From the NCBI GenBank assembly GCA_019358855.1, contig JAHHII010000021.1, forward strand, positions 1-43,639: DNA of 43,639 bases, written 5' to 3'. Source of the stretch: Timaviella obliquedivisa GSE-PSE-MK23-08B. GTDB lineage: Bacteria > Cyanobacteriota > Cyanobacteriia > Elainellales > Elainellaceae. Below are positions 37,201 to 43,639 of this stretch, in pieces. The notes below the pieces were generated by a model. That model saw only the letters and a list, made by a program, of their open reading frames with translations. It did not search any database and had not been told where the DNA came from. Position 1 is the first letter of the stretch; the number at the start of each line of letters is the position of its first letter. The position numbers and the translations under genes were made by a program.

Positions 37201-37377
37201 ATTGGCGCGATTGCCCGATCGCGCTCCCCCTTCAATATCAATGCGATTACCATTTTGACGAACGACCGTCCCCGTTCCATCACGAGCAGGAGTAATCCGC
37301 TGGGCGTGAGCCGACAACGGAAGTAAGAGTGCTAGAACCAGGACACTATACTGAAGAAGCTGTGTGTACAATTTCAT
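31234..37377 (-). CDS. Secreted TPS exoprotein with C-terminal CHAT protease
   Basis: 2047 residues from ATG 37377, which has GGAG 8 bases upstream (a start at 37401 is less likely). A signal peptide ends at SAHAQ (about 25). The TPS secretion domain follows to about 270, with NLFHSFEQF and NPAGVIFGSNARLDIPGSL. About 1200 residues of Gly/Asn/Thr-rich repeats (TNGGNITL, SGTGNGSGS type) form a predicted beta-helix shaft. A linker leads to the CHAT domain (about 1650-2040): LVFVTDEKLRSVPLAAL, His1862 in HFATHAFF and Cys1909 in LGACDTA, both catalytic residues present. It is thus a two-partner-secreted fibre carrying a caspase-like protease at its tip, probably acting at or outside the cell surface. 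It ends a five-gene minus-strand run and faces its TpsB. Confidence 0.93.
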   Translation of the reverse strand: MKLYTQLLQYSVLVLALLLPLSAHAQRITPARDGTGTVVRQNGNRIDIEGGARSGNRANLFHSFEQFGLSRDQIANFLSNPEIRNILARVTGGDASVIQGLIRVTGGDSNLFLMNPAGVIFGSNARLDIPGSLTVTTANGIGFGSRWFNAIGANDYTSLIGEPGSFGFTMGEPGAIVNAGELAVPEGQSLSLLGGAVINTGRIAAPGGDITITAVPGQNILRISKEGMVLSLEIELAPGQDGLPNEVLTDPAALAQLLTVGADANTGLIVASDNSVRLVASDTVIPTGAGTAIASGTLDASTQGTTLPEINVLGDRVGLVNATVNASGQNGGGTVRIGGDYQGQGTVPNSDRTFVSRDSLINADALYSGDGGRVIVWADEATHFYGTLTARGGRNGGNGGFAEISGHSFLDYSGIADLSSVQGRFGTLLLDPFDINVIAGANVPAQLTANDAFSDPPATGVSNINNGTINSSTSNVVLRANNNINFNAPIQIDAPRIGLTAEANNNITVNPGSNITTNGGNVTLIANSDNGTNGGALVINAATINTNGGDFVGRGTGSATGNTLSNAGVTFTSNIDIGSNVNVGSGSIDIRGTGGTTARNYGIIFTLRSTLESTGGTITLEGRGGDTTGNPTLPPTSFCVTGKTCNSGVLISNSTISSVNGDIILNGYGGNSTGAYNTGIEISAGTSTIQSKGDGNITMFGRGGNGNEENSGIQIQNSSRVIVNNGIARLTGRGNGSGSINRGISFFTEGAVESRGSGDIVLDGRGSVDGNSGNSGILFQTGVPGSRTDLVGVQAIGSGNITLTGVGNGSLDRNRGINLEAGTVRSNTGTINLSGTGNGSGSENYGVNLLSGSQIVSDGTGSITLEGTGARTAGINFAGNQDGIQGNRNITLRSDEIDLVSSTQIQGTGTLQFTPLTPSLGSTIGGNTADNRLNLTDRELGTIQSGFSQILIGGNNYDGTITTVPNNFNVTFNNPIAFQTNQDINVGNITNPGRAITLTSNNGRITASNLDTFANGNGGAIALSAPNGSITTGTLNSSSQTGRGGAIDLTAGDRITTGAVILGSSTPSPTNGTLTANTRGAIDFRAGLTLNGADVEVGNANRPSNIQLPANLNTNGGSLSFLLADNFTLSSAITTNGGNFTFDSPENLTVSNAIITNGGNIALNGRDINTSTGALNTSSANRGGILRLNADRNLTTGNLTFGATNRRSDVDGQLIINSPGTVSLGTLTTNGAEVRFGRSIPRNLILSGDINAGGSRFQLGTSDNPIGDLTLTRNTFTNLTDFVVNSNSTLRFAGLLQTDGNLALTANSITTPNSARIDTNGGNIALTANSINAPTLDSSNNGGRGGNITLTARTSGITTGDLISSGRRGGTIQVQAETAITAGRINSSGSAGNGGSVLLDPSGDIQVSSINTRGSDRGGNVTIETERFFRATGRIPNDSRSSISTAGGTSGGRIEISHGGDGIVPFVVGGVSINGTRGGITSGDATVPLDSYRFGLTQPPNISLLTNAIPPRERDPQQLTNDEDQKDEESPSRVPNPIAVQPPSLMLDPGVSNLDQSITDDFKKYFSQNSIRIAAPPVSTERAIGQGSATSTEVYQFQEGSLFAISTTLQRIADATGIKPAVVYANFISAGKISNDQIVQKIPDSGEAKPTDQLQVVLVTADRLPVRVLPPGATRQAVTDAAIGFYNNAKNASTSTPENINARILYRWLIEPLEAITDGDNQPVSNVPPQNYLERQKIKNLVFVTDEKLRSVPLAALKDVNNRFLIENYSIGIAPSLSLTDTRYRDIRSSEVLAVGSSTFPQDEERWDELLSVPLQLNSIFVQNLWQGLKPSQLGQLLPEEQVTRNLLEKQNHFGIVHFATHAFFPNEEQAKNQLSPSIELHGDALRLDDIREQGWNNPPVDLLVLGACDTALGDRYSELGFAGAAVQSGVISVLGSLWLTNQEANWVLMTEFYRWLKYVPIKAEALRRAQLDIINGKITYKEGVLFLPPIIDDNGKQLLAATQISIPPALLEQLNESGQGFGNDINDSTIKNPYYWAGFTIVGNPW

Positions 37378-37528
37378 AGCTGCTCTCCGTAAATCACCCA
37401 ATGTCGACTTTATACTCGTACTAGTTAGACTTTATGACTGAATTTAAGGAGAACCAGCCTTTGATTACAAAACATCAAAGGAATACATAGCCCTTTGCAT
37501 TTCGAGATGTTTCGTAATGCAACTCTTA

Positions 37529-38335
37529 CTACTCCCCAGTAGACCGACAGCAGTTAACAATAGGCTTGTCTGCAATACCTGGGACAATTCTTTGTAGGTT
37601 CACATGCTCATCTTCTAATAACTTTTTCCACTGAGTCTTCCAAGGAACATTACTCAAATCAGCACTGTGGCGATCGCCTACTACCTTCAACGCATTCAAC
37701 CAGATTCCATGCTTAAAATAAGCAGCCGATTTTGCCTCAGGAGTCGATGCCATTCTTAAATCAGCCGTCAATTCGGGACTAGGCAAAACTCTTGTAACAG
37801 TATTTCGGAGAGGTAACTCTGTACCTTCCTTACAAGTTAAAATAAGTAACCACTCATGGGAGCGAGCAGTCTCTAACGCTGGAACTGTATCTGGAATCTT
37901 GATCTGAATAACACCTGGCAATGCCTCTGTAGGTTCCAGGAATTTGCTATAAAGCGGTGTTTGTGTCCGATCAAGTGAATGAAGAACAAATTTTACAGAG
38001 GCAAATTCATCCGCCTTTGCCGGAAGATAAAACCAGAAGGTCGGATGTTCATCCGTAGTTGTAATCCAATTCTGACGTTTAGGTATCAACGCAACCATGC
38101 GCTCCTGATTCGATACATTCATGTCACACGGACCATGTGTTGATCCATTCGTTTGCTGAGATGTTCTTCCGCCCCCTCCCCAAATACTAGAACCTGTCGT
38201 TTCTTCGGAAACCAAGAAGGAATTGGAATCGATCAGTAGAGCCTGAACCAAACTGACAGAGTTCAACCAAAACATCCCGCCTGCGATCGTTCCTGCCGAG
38301 ATCGTTTGCAAATACTTAAAATTAGAACTAACCAT
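37529..38335 (-). CDS. DUF928 protein, probably exported
   Basis: 268 residues from ATG 38335 (AGG upstream), used instead of GTG 38341. An N-terminal hydrophobic segment (about 10-33) looks like a signal or anchor. The body shows GPCDMNVSNQERMVALIPK, HPTFWFYLPA and SHEWLLILTCKEGTEL, the features of DUF928, a cyanobacterial family of unknown function that is repeatedly found beside CHAT-CHASE2 and TPS-CHAT genes. Two Cys are conserved in position with the family as I recall it. It lies between the CHASE2 gene (29 bases) and the exoprotein gene (about 150 bases). A periplasmic role in maturation or display of the exoprotein is a guess from context. Confidence 0.85.
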   Translation of the reverse strand: MVSSNFKYLQTISAGTIAGGMFWLNSVSLVQALLIDSNSFLVSEETTGSSIWGGGGRTSQQTNGSTHGPCDMNVSNQERMVALIPKRQNWITTTDEHPTFWFYLPAKADEFASVKFVLHSLDRTQTPLYSKFLEPTEALPGVIQIKIPDTVPALETARSHEWLLILTCKEGTELPLRNTVTRVLPSPELTADLRMASTPEAKSAAYFKHGIWLNALKVVGDRHSADLSNVPWKTQWKKLLEDEHVNLQRIVPGIADKPIVNCCRSTGE

Positions 38336-38364
38336 AAACACCTGCTTTGAGATTTAATGAATAG

Positions 38365-40722
38365 CTACAATGCCTGAACAGGCAACCGACCGTAAATCAT
38401 GACCGTTCCACCTGCTACGACTAATGCGAGGAAAGGTGGAACTAGAGGAATCCAACCGCTTTGGAAAGCGAACACAGCGTAGCAGCAGCCATAGAGAAAG
38501 ACAATTGCCCCAACCTCTCCCAAAGTCACGACTAAGAGCGAGCGAGAGCGCCAAGCAATCGCTCCTCCAGCTAAAGCCCATACCCCGATCCAAACTACTT
38601 CTGCCCATTCAGGCAGCCACCAAATCAGCGATCGCTTCTTGCCATTTTCGTCTCCAAGGGCTGCATTGATTAGACTGCTCACCATATGAGCATGGACAAT
38701 CACTCCTGGCATTCTTTGGTCAACACGGCGATTGTAGGGAGTAAAATGCAAATCCCGGTAGCTCGGCGCAACAGTTCCAATTAAAACAATTTTTCCTGCC
38801 ACCAAGTTCCGTGTCAGCTTTTTACCTTCAAGTGCTTCTTTTAGCGTGAGTTGAGGCGCGATTGGGTTAGCAGATCGATAGTTCAGTAAGATTTGTTGGG
38901 TAGCAGTGTCAAGTTGGTGATAGCCACCAGTATCAGCTTCTAATCGCCTCAAGACGATATCACCCAAGAGAGGTTGACCGTCCTTGAAATCGGGTTTAAT
39001 GCCTTTATCCTGTAAGTATCGAACTGCGATTGAACTGCTAAAGGAGAAAGTAGTCTGACAGGCTTCTCCAACAAGGGGATCTTGAGCCAACATCTGACGG
39101 CGAACGCTTCCTTCTGGGTAATCTATATTCAATGCATCTACGCCAACTCGGCTATCGATATGACCTTTTAGGATTTCGACCGGAGGTCCAACAGCAGACA
39201 CTTCTGAAGTCTTACTGCGGCATACTACAATCAATTTGTCATTTTGTTGAACCTGACGAATTAACTCTTTATGCTCAGGCTCGATAGGCGATTCTCGAAG
39301 GACATCCAACCCAATGAGCGCAGGTTGATATTGAGTTATTTTCTGAATCAGTTGTTCAAGCCTACTATTCGAGAGTGATGATCCTTGACGGTCAGGTTGA
39401 ATCTTAAGATCATTTTCTGTGATGGTAATCAGCAACAATCGCGCATCCGTCTTCTCTATCGGACGTACTTGCATAAGATGGTCATAGGCTTGGAGTTCCC
39501 ACGATTCCAGGTATCCTAGTTGTCGCATACCCTGAGTTAAAGCCAAACCAATTAAGCTCGACAATACCATTTTTCGCAAGCTGCGTTTGAGGCTTGCTTT
39601 TGGCTCTTGTCTTCCTCCATCCAACAGATCTTTCCAAGTCGGCGGAACCTCCGCCGGGTTCTGACAAATCACAGGCAACCAAGACGCACTCGGAAACTCA
39701 TCCTCCATCCCCTCCAACTTCTCTCTCGCCTCCCGCACCGACTGATATAGCGACTTCCCTCCTGAAAAAGCAGTCAAGAAATGCTTCAAAAACTCCTGAG
39801 CAACCTGATCCGGCACAGGTTCTCGCATCACAATCAGTTGCGGAATATTTAAATCCGCCATTGCCCGCGCTAAACCCAACCCATCACAAGAGTTAAAAAT
39901 CGCCAACTTCAATCCACGGGCGATCGCCGCCTTCAAAGCATTCTTCAACTGATCAATCGTCAAACTCTCCGTCTGGTTAATCGCAATCTCACCCGATCGC
40001 CCATCGACTTGACTGGCACTATGCCCCGCAAAAAACAGAATGTCCCACCCCTTCTCATCCCACAATCGCTGGTTCAATTCCCAACGGGGTGGCTCTGCTA
40101 AAAACACCGTTCCAGCCCCAGGAAGTTGATCTAGGAATTCGCGATCGCGGTGAGTATCAATCCCCTCACTATTTCCCAGCACTGCCAAAATCTTGACCAA
40201 CCGAGTCGAACTTTGACGAGGCGGATGAGGCTGCTCATAGTTCTGAGTCCCCAGCGCAATTTCGGCATAAGGATAATCTTCAAAGAAATTCCATAAGTGC
40301 CAAGGAAACTTTCGCAGATGCGGATCTTCTGTCGTCACCACAACCCGAATCTCAGTAGACCGAGATAGGTTGGCTCGAAGTTGGCGCTCAACCTTACCAA
40401 ACCCATCCGAGTTGAGCCAACGATTCAATTGGCTTTTAATTTGCTGGCAAAGATGATTGAACTCAGCTTCAGAAACATTAGTAATATCCGCTTCATCAAT
40501 CTCAAATGTTGTCCGGGCACGGCGCAAACTCAGTCTTGCATGGAGCGCTTCGTAGAGCGATCGCCACTTCTGATATAAATCCAGTAATTCCAGAGAAGCA
40601 GGCAACGAACCTGTAAACTGCGTCGGCATCGCACTGCCCCCTTCCCAAAGCTGGGTGGTCACCTCTGGAAACCCCTGCTGCAAACTACCTTTCGCAAAAT
40701 TGAGGACAATTAGTTGGCTCAT
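38365..40722 (-). CDS. CHAT-CHASE2 membrane sensor protease
   Basis: 785 residues. The N-terminal part includes a CHAT caspase-like domain with ILFFAGHSASQ (His234) and LAIFNSCDGLG (Cys279). One membrane helix near 385-403 (MVLSSLIGLALTQGM) leads to an extracytoplasmic CHASE2 sensor (about 405-690; LLITITENDLKIQPDRQ, LIGLDVLRESPIEPEHKE, GKIVLIGTVAPSYRDLHFTP), followed by three membrane helices to the C-terminus. It would link an envelope signal to cytoplasmic proteolysis. GGGGGAGG precedes ATG 40722. The gene starts 12 bases after the DUF1822 gene, so they share a transcript. This architecture is common in cyanobacteria and absent from most other bacteria. The substrate is unknown; the sigma-like protein and DUF1822 protein encoded upstream are candidates. 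Confidence 0.92.
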   Translation of the reverse strand: MSQLIVLNFAKGSLQQGFPEVTTQLWEGGSAMPTQFTGSLPASLELLDLYQKWRSLYEALHARLSLRRARTTFEIDEADITNVSEAEFNHLCQQIKSQLNRWLNSDGFGKVERQLRANLSRSTEIRVVVTTEDPHLRKFPWHLWNFFEDYPYAEIALGTQNYEQPHPPRQSSTRLVKILAVLGNSEGIDTHRDREFLDQLPGAGTVFLAEPPRWELNQRLWDEKGWDILFFAGHSASQVDGRSGEIAINQTESLTIDQLKNALKAAIARGLKLAIFNSCDGLGLARAMADLNIPQLIVMREPVPDQVAQEFLKHFLTAFSGGKSLYQSVREAREKLEGMEDEFPSASWLPVICQNPAEVPPTWKDLLDGGRQEPKASLKRSLRKMVLSSLIGLALTQGMRQLGYLESWELQAYDHLMQVRPIEKTDARLLLITITENDLKIQPDRQGSSLSNSRLEQLIQKITQYQPALIGLDVLRESPIEPEHKELIRQVQQNDKLIVVCRSKTSEVSAVGPPVEILKGHIDSRVGVDALNIDYPEGSVRRQMLAQDPLVGEACQTTFSFSSSIAVRYLQDKGIKPDFKDGQPLLGDIVLRRLEADTGGYHQLDTATQQILLNYRSANPIAPQLTLKEALEGKKLTRNLVAGKIVLIGTVAPSYRDLHFTPYNRRVDQRMPGVIVHAHMVSSLINAALGDENGKKRSLIWWLPEWAEVVWIGVWALAGGAIAWRSRSLLVVTLGEVGAIVFLYGCCYAVFAFQSGWIPLVPPFLALVVAGGTVMIYGRLPVQAL

Positions 40723-40733
40723 AAGTCCTCCCC

Positions 40734-41891
40734 CTACGCTTCAAAAAATTCAGTCGTGCTGTATTCATCCAGTACAATCTGCAACCGAAACCGACTGCCA
40801 ATTGGACACCGAAACCGCTTCAGTTGGATACAGTTATCCTGCTCACCCGCTTGAACCGTCTGCACCACTTCTCCTTCTTCAGCCAGCATTACCAATGTCA
40901 AATTGACTGGTATGTACTGATCGCCACTAGGATGCACCTGAACTCGGATGCCAACCCTATCCTCTGCTTCAGCTTTCAGCCCCATAAATAGCAGCACGTG
41001 CTGAGGCTCAGGGGCCATAAACTCAATTACCTTGGCTTGAATCACATCTGATTCCGCCGTGAGCAAGTTTGAACGAAAATTATAAGCCGTCGCCGCTTGC
41101 CAACCCGCATTAAAAATGTGTTGAAACCATTCACGGAGCTGCACAGGTCGGAGGTCTTGCCCTTGAGGTTGCTCTCCTTGCCGCTGTTGATAAAGAGCTT
41201 GTCGCCATTCCATTCGCTCCAGCAAGGCTCCCCAAAGCGCAAATGGGACAGATAATCGAGGAAAGGCAACCGCAGGGCTTCCTAGCCGTTGGATCAAGCT
41301 GCCTGCCTGAGCAGTCGGTAATTCCAGTAACGGGGCAACAACCGTTCTAGTTTGTTCCTCTGGGCAGAGCTGATACCTCACCCAAAACGTCATTTGATCA
41401 CGAGTTAAATGCTCGGTATCCATGCAATACGTGCGATCGCTTGCATCATAGTTGCCACTCTCCTTCAACTTCTGATGTGTTGTATACCCCCAAACTCTGA
41501 CCCACTGATCATCCGCCTGCCCATCTGATTTCACCTGCACTGCAAAATAATAATCCGAAGCCCAACTGGGAATATCCACCCACTCTTGCGGCACTTCCAA
41601 TGCTCCATCATCCATTACTTCACTCGGCAGCAAAACTAGCCGAGTCTCACCAATGGCGATCGCCGTTCCATTCACAAATTCCCAGATAGACGAATGATCC
41701 AGCCAAGCCGAAGCCTCTAAGGCATATTCAGTCTGTATCCAGGGCAACAAAACATCAAGACAAACTTGATTGAGATAGGCATTCCACCGACTATCAGGCT
41801 CAGCAAAATGCTGGCTCTGTTGCCAAGCCTCCGCTTGCGTCTCTGGCGGAATTTCAAAACACCATTCTTCCGCTGCAAATGTCATCACCAC
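40734..41891 (-). CDS. DUF1822 protein
   Basis: 385 residues of the cyanobacterial DUF1822 family: FEIPPETQAEAWQQSQHF, then NAYLNQVCLDVLLPWIQTE, TAIAIGETRLVLLPSEVMD and WVDIPSWASDYYFAVQV. The C-terminal part (about 290-380) has a beta-sandwich-like pattern (IRVQVHPSGDQYIPVNLTL). No membrane helix or catalytic motif is visible, so it is probably cytoplasmic. Start GTG 41891 has GGAGG at usual distance, and ATG 41885 is an alternative. It is 24 bases downstream of the sigma-like gene and 11 before the CHASE2 gene. The family has no established function; constant linkage to a sigma-like factor and CHASE2 suggests an adaptor in that signalling unit. Confidence 0.88.
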   Translation of the reverse strand: MVMTFAAEEWCFEIPPETQAEAWQQSQHFAEPDSRWNAYLNQVCLDVLLPWIQTEYALEASAWLDHSSIWEFVNGTAIAIGETRLVLLPSEVMDDGALEVPQEWVDIPSWASDYYFAVQVKSDGQADDQWVRVWGYTTHQKLKESGNYDASDRTYCMDTEHLTRDQMTFWVRYQLCPEEQTRTVVAPLLELPTAQAGSLIQRLGSPAVAFPRLSVPFALWGALLERMEWRQALYQQRQGEQPQGQDLRPVQLREWFQHIFNAGWQAATAYNFRSNLLTAESDVIQAKVIEFMAPEPQHVLLFMGLKAEAEDRVGIRVQVHPSGDQYIPVNLTLVMLAEEGEVVQTVQAGEQDNCIQLKRFRCPIGSRFRLQIVLDEYSTTEFFEA

Positions 41892-41915
41892 AATCTACTT
41901 CCTCCACCTCGATAT

Positions 41916-43130
41916 TTACTGGGCAGATCTAGCTGAGCCGCCATAATGACACTCAAGCCACTCTTTCAGGAGCAAGCCCATGTCCCCTATTTGGTTTGCA
42001 TCTGGGGAAATATTCAGGGTTTCTTGACTCCAGGTCACGAGCGCGATCAACAATTGCTCATGCGCTCGATTAAGACATCGCGAAATCGTCGGCTGACTCT
42101 TATTCAACTTTAGCTTCATCTCTTTCTGGGTCAGACCTTCCTGATAATGAAGACTCAACACCTGTTGTAGCTCTGGCGCTAGCTGCTCTAACAACACGAC
42201 CAGAGCCTTATAGATCTGTGATTGCTGCTCCTGCCGAATTTGAGCATCCTCCTGAGCAATGATCTCAGCCAAAATGCCTTCACTACCAGAAACAGAGAGT
42301 AAATCTTCCAACACCTCATTAGAATCTGTCCCACTTCTAGGAGTCTGAAGCGAGGAAATCGGCGGGTACAGATATTTTCGGACAGCTAAGGCACAGTGAA
42401 CCAGCCATGTCTCAATCGTCGCCGCATCACAAGCTTGACCTGATGCATCCAACTGACCTAGCCGTTCTTTGTTGTACAGTGTTGCAACGGCAGCCCAAAA
42501 GCTTGGATTAAGCGTTGGCAACCCACTTGCAGGAGCAGACTGAACATAAGTCTTCTTAAAGCACATCCAAGCTAATTGATATTGAGCCATTGTTTCAGTC
42601 GACAATCCTGCATGGCTCAGAGATTCCATCAATCGCCGCTTGCCGACTTTGCGCAACAAAGTCCAGTGGGTACAAAGATCCGCTTCCTGCCGCTGTCGGA
42701 GAATATCCCGCAACAGACTGCGAAACGCCATTTCAGCATATGATTTGAGATGACCTCGCTCTGGCTTAAACCCTTTAAGGATTGTGGGGAGTTCAGCGAT
42801 CGCCAACTGGAAGCAGTCCGACAATCCATACTGAGTGCTGGTGATTTTTCTAGCCGTTTTCTGTGCCGCCCAATAACAAGGCTCTTGAAGATAGGCTGAT
42901 AAATGTAGTCCTGATAAGCCTCCTACTTGAGACTGCCAAAGTTGATACCAGTAGAGAGACCAAAACAGATCAGAATTTGCCACTTCTGATCCGACATTCT
43001 CTAACGGTTGTTTCAAACACTGCCCCATACTTCGACGCAACTGGGCATCAGCTATCCAGCCACCAAAACGTTCAGATTCAAACCTTACAAAAGTTGAAAA
43101 AAATTCAGTAACTTCTTTGCGAGGACGCAT
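41916..43130 (-). CDS. Sigma-70-like factor heading the CHASE2/DUF1822 run
   Basis: 404 residues. A helical middle (FKPERGHLKSYAEMAFRSLL, RDILRQRQEADL) resembles sigma region 2, while the C-terminal part (LAPELQQVLSLHYQEGLTQK, then SQPTISRCLNRAHEQLL, about 318-365) is a clear region 4 helix-turn-helix. The spacer between them is longer than in ordinary ECF sigma factors, and the region 2 match is weak. It may be a divergent group found beside DUF1822 in cyanobacteria. It is the first of five genes on the minus strand and could control them or the exoprotein. No promoter for it can be assigned in 43131-43400. Confidence 0.82.
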   Translation of the reverse strand: MRPRKEVTEFFSTFVRFESERFGGWIADAQLRRSMGQCLKQPLENVGSEVANSDLFWSLYWYQLWQSQVGGLSGLHLSAYLQEPCYWAAQKTARKITSTQYGLSDCFQLAIAELPTILKGFKPERGHLKSYAEMAFRSLLRDILRQRQEADLCTHWTLLRKVGKRRLMESLSHAGLSTETMAQYQLAWMCFKKTYVQSAPASGLPTLNPSFWAAVATLYNKERLGQLDASGQACDAATIETWLVHCALAVRKYLYPPISSLQTPRSGTDSNEVLEDLLSVSGSEGILAEIIAQEDAQIRQEQQSQIYKALVVLLEQLAPELQQVLSLHYQEGLTQKEMKLKLNKSQPTISRCLNRAHEQLLIALVTWSQETLNISPDANQIGDMGLLLKEWLECHYGGSARSAQ

Positions 43131-43639
43131 AGATGTACATACGGTAGTGGAGCATCACCTAATGAACGGAGACTCAGTAAACTAACTTAGACCTAGCGAA
43201 CCCTACAACAAATTATCACACTTCACAATAAGGCGTATCTTTTTTACCCACAAATCCTACTACAGTGTCGGACTCTGTCCATCTACCAACACCCGCTGAC
43301 AAATCAGAAAAGCCGATTGCTTCAGGTTCTCTGCCGTAACCTTTGCTTGCTTTGATTCATGCATCAACGCTTCTAACTAAAAGACCAGTACCTGCTTGTT
43401 TCTAAAACTCTAGTTCATTGTGGTTAGCGATTTAGGGACGAGTTAGTTTTCTAGGAAAGTTATGCCAGAAAATTTCCTTCCCATCGCCCTTCACTTTATT
43501 TGACAGGACGATTCACAAAAGCGATCGCAAAACTGATGAAAATTTGTCAGTTGTCACTTTTTTTTGAACCAAAGCTAAAGCTGCTTTCGCCTCACAGCGA
43601 CTAGCCGAATTCAAAAAAGCCCTATGGTCAATTCCCAAC
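43131..43639. other. Intergenic end of window; possible recombinase scrap at 43260-43364
   Basis: No complete gene lies here. On the minus strand, 43364 to 43260 reads MHESKQAKVTAENLKQSAFL, then ICQRVLVDG and a stop, 34 codons. The KVTAENL..AFL pattern is faintly like the start of large serine recombinases, but the match is too short to trust. The rest holds one HIP1 site and no clear repeats or terminators. The promoter of the sigma-like gene must lie in the first part. Confidence 0.3.

Noticed and set aside
39546-39556. A fourth AACCAATTAAG word
   Set aside because: It lies inside the CHASE2 coding sequence, is in no leader and lacks the second word, so it is taken as chance or codon usage; it does weaken the motif claim slightly.

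Overview
The window looks like a chromosomal accessory region of a filamentous or otherwise complex cyanobacterium. The evidence is the many HIP1-type GCGATCGC / GCGATCG octamers, families that are almost confined to cyanobacteria (DUF1822, DUF928, CHASE2-CHAT proteins, TPS exoproteins with CHAT domains), and a high density of STAND NTPases, caspase/CHAT proteases, FHA and WD40 proteins. No RNA genes, CRISPR arrays or housekeeping operons were seen.

Layout. (1) 1-5400 is a gene graveyard: a truncated IS5-family transposase, a decayed CHAT-protease gene, the C-terminal remnant of a TPS exoprotein next to an intact TpsB (ShlB/FhaC) transporter, an IS6-family transposase remnant, a LysR tail and a broken glycosyltransferase. 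(2) 5400-15400 holds a 2H phosphoesterase, a large HTH/helical protein of unknown function, two tandem paralogous HTH-NB-ARC-TPR proteins (the first ending in a TIR domain), a small NfeD-like protein and a truncated third NB-ARC gene broken by IS6-family debris. A 91-bp MITE-like element with 8-bp target duplications follows. (3) 16500-29200 is the most interesting part. It encodes a membrane Ser/Thr kinase, four consecutive acidic coiled-coil proteins and an FHA protein that looks like a degenerate dynamin-like protein. These are followed by a convergent FHA-WD40 protein, a small EACC1-like protein, a membrane-anchored caspase with an EF-hand loop, and an M50 (site-2-type) protease. The leaders of the kinase gene and the M50 gene share a two-part motif, and half of it recurs before the EACC1-like gene. 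(4) 29370-43130 is a second, intact two-partner secretion locus: TpsB, and convergent to it a five-gene minus-strand run of sigma-like factor, DUF1822, CHAT-CHASE2, DUF928 and a ~2050-residue TPS exoprotein ending in a CHAT protease.

How the genes may work together. Region 2 is best read as NLR-like immune receptors. Region 3 reads as a phospho-signalling module: the kinase would phosphorylate targets, two FHA proteins would read the phosphorylation, coiled-coil and dynamin-like parts would act at a membrane, and a caspase and an intramembrane protease would be effectors. Region 4 would export a surface protease whose expression or activation is sensed through the CHASE2 protein. These functional links are inferences from domain content, spacing and shared upstream motifs; no homology search was possible here.
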